A stretch of 64,000 bases of DNA, taken from assembly GCA_902464965.1 (NCBI GenBank), contig CABQLI010000002.1:9656-73655 (forward strand), read 5' to 3'. Below, piece after piece: positions 61,846-64,000 of the stretch (its first letter is position 1; each line of letters begins with the position of its first letter). A program made the translations under genes and the position numbers. The notes beneath the pieces are model-generated. The model had not been told where the DNA came from and did no database searches. It was given only the letters and a program-made list of their open reading frames with translations. This DNA is from an uncultured Collinsella sp. (GTDB lineage Bacteria; Actinomycetota; Coriobacteriia; Coriobacteriales; Coriobacteriaceae).

Positions 61846-62733
61846 ATGTATGACAAAGGACCCGTGCCTGGCCGCAACGACGCTTGCTGGTGCGGAAGCG
61901 GCAAAAAATATAAGAAATGCCATAGCGCTTTCGACGAGCGCCTCGAGCGCCTCTGGGAGGAGGGCTGGGAGGTCCTGCCCCGTACGCTCTACAAGACGCC
62001 CGCCGATATCGAGGGCATCAAGCGCTCGGCCGCCATCAACGTGGGCGTGCTCGATTACGTAGGCGAGCACATCACCGCGGGCATGACCACCAACCAGATC
62101 GACCAGATGATCTACGACTACACCGTCGAGCACGGTGGCACGCCGGCCGACCTCAACTACGAGGGCTACCCCAAGAGCGTGTGCACCTCGATCAATGACG
62201 TGGTCTGTCACGGCATCCCCTGTGATACAGATGTGCTGCACGAGGGCGATATTATCAACGTGGACTGCTCCACGATCCTAGACGGCTACTTTAGCGACTC
62301 GAGCCGCATGTTCTGCATCGGCGAGGTCTCGGCCGAGCGCCAGCGCCTGGTCGACGTCACCCGCGCCAGCGTGGAGGCGGGCTTGGCAGCCGTCAAGCCA
62401 TGGCTGCCGCTGTCCGTTATGGCCGAGGCCGTGCAAAAGACCGTCGAGGACGCCGGCTTTAGCGTGGTGCGCGAGTACGGCGGACATGGCATCGGTAAGG
62501 AGTTCCACGAGGACCCGTTTGTGGGCTTTACCACCGAGGCGCCCGATGTGGACACCATCATGGCTCCGGGCATGGTCTTTACCATCGAGCCCATGGTCAA
62601 TGCCGGAGCGCCCGACATTAAGATTAGCAAGGGTGACGGTTGGTGCGTGCGCACCAAGGACGGCAGCGATTCGGCCCAGTGCGAGGTACAGCTCGTGGTG
62701 ACCGAGGATGGTTACGAACTGCTGAGCTGGTAG
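61846..62733 (+). CDS. map: Type I methionine aminopeptidase with SEC-C zinc motif
   Basis: 295 aa. Residues 7-25 form a SEC-C type zinc motif (GRNDACWCGSGKKYKKCH), absent from ordinary E. coli-type Map. The catalytic fold follows with metal ligands in INVDCSTILDGYFSDSS, EYGGHGIGKEFHEDP, FTIEPMVNAG and AQCEVQLVV (Asp, Asp, His, Glu, Glu). It removes initiator methionine, and the SEC-C motif probably docks it to the ribosome. ATG at 61846 with AAGGAAG. Confidence 0.96.
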   Translation: MYDKGPVPGRNDACWCGSGKKYKKCHSAFDERLERLWEEGWEVLPRTLYKTPADIEGIKRSAAINVGVLDYVGEHITAGMTTNQIDQMIYDYTVEHGGTPADLNYEGYPKSVCTSINDVVCHGIPCDTDVLHEGDIINVDCSTILDGYFSDSSRMFCIGEVSAERQRLVDVTRASVEAGLAAVKPWLPLSVMAEAVQKTVEDAGFSVVREYGGHGIGKEFHEDPFVGFTTEAPDVDTIMAPGMVFTIEPMVNAGAPDIKISKGDGWCVRTKDGSDSAQCEVQLVVTEDGYELLSW

Positions 62734-62742
62734 CCGTGGATG

Positions 62743-62787
62743 CGCCGGGCTTCGCGATGGATATGTTAATCATCGCGAAGCCCGGCG
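62743..62787 (+). terminator. Terminator after map
   Basis: CGCCGGGCTTCGCGATG pairs perfectly with CATCGCGAAGCCCGGCG, followed by TTTTGTTT. Confidence 0.92.
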
Positions 62788-62796
62788 TTTTGTTTG

Positions 62797-62849
62797 AACG
62801 TTTTGCCTGATAAAACCTGCCAAAATAAACCTGTCCCTTTTTGGCAGGT
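62797..62849 (+). repeat. 53-bp dispersed palindromic repeat, copy 4
   Basis: AACGTTTTGCCTGATAAAAC, CCTGCCAAAATAAACCTG, TCCCTTTTTGGCAGGT. Lies between the map terminator and the next start codon, 20 bp in front of it. Confidence 0.9.
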
Positions 62850-62868
62850 CGAGCGGAGAGGACTGCTT

Positions 62869-63804
62869 GTGAACATCCTAGTTTTGCTGCCCGTCAATGA
62901 CCGCCATCGCGCAATTCTTGAGTCGAGCGCTCCGGGCGAGGACTTTATCTACACGAGCGCCGACGCCGCCACGCGCGAGCAGGTCGCCGATGCCGACGTG
63001 ATCTTGGGCAACATCGACCCTGACATGCTCACGGCATGCGAACATCTCCAGCTGTTGCAATTGCAGACCGCCGGCTATGACGATTACTTGGCCGCCGGCA
63101 CCGTGCCAGCCGACGCTAAGCTTTCCTGCTCGGTGGGTGCCTACGGCCAGGCCGTAAGCGAGCACATGTTTGCCATGGTGCTGTCTATGATGAAGCGCCT
63201 GCCCGGCTATCACGACTTGCAGCGCGAGCATCGCTGGGAGGATTTGGGGCCGGTCACCTCGCTCAAAAACGCCAATGTGCTGGTGCTGGGCGCGGGCGAT
63301 ATCGGCGGCCACTTCGCCACGCTCTGCCGCAACATGGGCGCGCACGTCCGCGGCATCAAGCGCCATCCACTCGTCTACCCCATTGTGTTTGAGGACATGG
63401 ACGGCATGGACGCCCTGTCCGAGCGCCTGGCCGAGGCTGACATCGTCGCATCCTTTATGCCGAGCACACCCGAGACCCGCGGCCTGGCAAACGCCGAGTT
63501 CTTCGCCGCGATGAAACCGGGCGCCTTCTTTGCCAACGGCGGCCGCGGCGACCTCGTAGTTGCGGACGATTTGGTTGCCGCTCTGGAGTCGGGACATCTC
63601 GCCGGCGCCGCAGTCGACGTCACCGACCCCGAGCCACTGCCCGCGACAAGCCCGCTGTGGGATGCACCCAACATGCTCATCACGCCGCACGTCTCCGGCT
63701 GGTTCCACCTGGCCGCCACGCTCAACAACGTCGTCGACATCGCCGCGGAGAACCTGCGTCACCTGCAAGCCGGAGAGACCCTCCGCTGCTGGATCGAACA
63801 CTAA
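62869..63804 (+). CDS. D-isomer 2-hydroxyacid dehydrogenase family protein
   Basis: 311 aa from a GTG at 62869 with GGAGAGG before it. NAD-binding VLGAGDIGGHFATL (about 140), catalytic Arg in NGGRGDLV, Glu in DPEPLP and His in TPHVSGW are all present. Reduces a 2-keto acid or acts on a phosphoglycerate-like acid; substrate unclear. The frame continues to an ATG at 62794 through the 53-bp repeat; that start is rejected because the codons would be translated repeat sequence. Confidence 0.9.
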   Translation: MNILVLLPVNDRHRAILESSAPGEDFIYTSADAATREQVADADVILGNIDPDMLTACEHLQLLQLQTAGYDDYLAAGTVPADAKLSCSVGAYGQAVSEHMFAMVLSMMKRLPGYHDLQREHRWEDLGPVTSLKNANVLVLGAGDIGGHFATLCRNMGAHVRGIKRHPLVYPIVFEDMDGMDALSERLAEADIVASFMPSTPETRGLANAEFFAAMKPGAFFANGGRGDLVVADDLVAALESGHLAGAAVDVTDPEPLPATSPLWDAPNMLITPHVSGWFHLAATLNNVVDIAAENLRHLQAGETLRCWIEH

Positions 63805-63806
63805 TT

Positions 63807-63834
63807 GTTCCGGCGTTTTGCCAAACGCCGGAAC
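63807..63834 (+). terminator. Terminator of the 2-hydroxyacid dehydrogenase gene
   Basis: GTTCCGGCGTTT pairs with AAACGCCGGAAC across a 4-nt loop, 3 bp after the stop. Confidence 0.85.
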
Positions 63835-63847
63835 CCCTCGACGCTGC

Positions 63848-63945
63848 GAGCCCGCCAGAGCGGCAATCTGACGTTCAATCGTCGGGCATGGCCAAAAGGC
63901 CTATGCCCTCCTCTTTCACGTCACCTTGCTCGCTCTGGCGGGCTC
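63848..63945. repeat. Large palindrome C near the window end
   Basis: 98 bp. 15-bp outer arms (GAGCCCGCCAGAGCG / complement), symmetric loop CAATCT / ACCTTG, GAC(G)/(C)GTC stem, 11-nt loop TTCAATCGTCG / CTCCTCTTTCA, then an apical hairpin GGCATGGCC/GGCCTATGCC-like. Unpaired sequences match palindrome D while stems differ. Confidence 0.8.
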
Positions 63946-64000
63946 TCGCTCATATGACCCAATCCGCTGTCAAGAGCCACAATGGCCCCGCCGACCGCTT
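63946..64000. other. Window end, no gene recognised
   Basis: 55 bp after palindrome C; nothing recognised. Confidence 0.4.

Noticed and set aside
62794..62868. Upstream ATG for the 2-hydroxyacid dehydrogenase
   Set aside because: The extra codons are the 53-bp repeat; the GTG at 62869 has a proper ribosome site.

Overview
The window is a high-GC, densely coded chromosomal segment, almost certainly from a human-gut Coriobacteriia actinobacterium, with Collinsella the best guess. Support: an AmaP/DUF2273/Asp23 cell-envelope cassette, an LAQTG-type sortase-anchored coiled-coil surface protein, a giant BadF/HgdC-type dehydratase activase fusion, a fused EcfA-EcfA ECF transporter, a Tat-lipoprotein amino acid ABC operon and many DUF6020/YitT/CmpB-like membrane proteins. 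No rRNA, tRNA, CRISPR array, prophage or insertion sequence was recognised. Genus assignment is inference from gene content.

Layout. 1-1.6 kb: argC-argJ behind a likely ArgR operator. 1.7-2.7 kb: two tandem flavin/PLP split-barrel proteins. 2.7-6.2 kb: FMN riboswitch, then ribU-ecfA(A)-ecfT, a riboflavin uptake operon. 6.4-8.9 kb: groES-groL bracketed by two very long palindromes. 9.5-12.8 kb: divergent amidohydrolase and M20 peptidase. 12.9-17 kb: zinc-ribbon and YitT membrane proteins, then amaP-DUF2273-asp23. 17-23.3 kb: housekeeping genes (yebC, DUF6020 membrane protein, lgt, nifU-like, dCMP deaminase, coaX). 23.5-31.6 kb: OPT transporter, surface adhesin-like protein with a G9 tract, DUF389 protein, a hypothetical protein, and an arylsulfotransferase remnant. 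31.6-38.4 kb: hydroxyacyl-CoA dehydrogenase and a TetR plus 1593-aa dehydratase activase operon. 38.4-38.8 kb: a candidate type I toxin-antitoxin locus. 38.9-43.7 kb: HAD phosphatase, TetR/MFS efflux pair, amt-glnK. 43.9-49 kb: CmpB-like and HD proteins, a frameshifted dxs paralogue, tandem 80-bp hairpins, an Fe-alcohol dehydrogenase. 49.3-53.6 kb: amino acid ABC importer with a glutamine amidotransferase-like hydrolase. 53.7-57.2 kb: an accessory ABC exporter/immunity-like trio next to an XRE/DUF2975 pair. 57.4-63.8 kb: HPt and GGDEF-REC-HD-GYP signalling, alpha/beta hydrolase, radical SAM, SEC-C methionine aminopeptidase, 2-hydroxyacid dehydrogenase.

The most unusual layer is between the genes. 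There is a 53-bp repeat in four copies, a 37-bp repeat in two, several palindromes that abut stop codons exactly, a triple 80-bp tandem hairpin, and large palindromes with conserved unpaired loops but different stems. Two further leads are a small membrane peptide with a converging antisense promoter (type I toxin-antitoxin-like) and a G9 tract predicted to switch the surface protein on and off.
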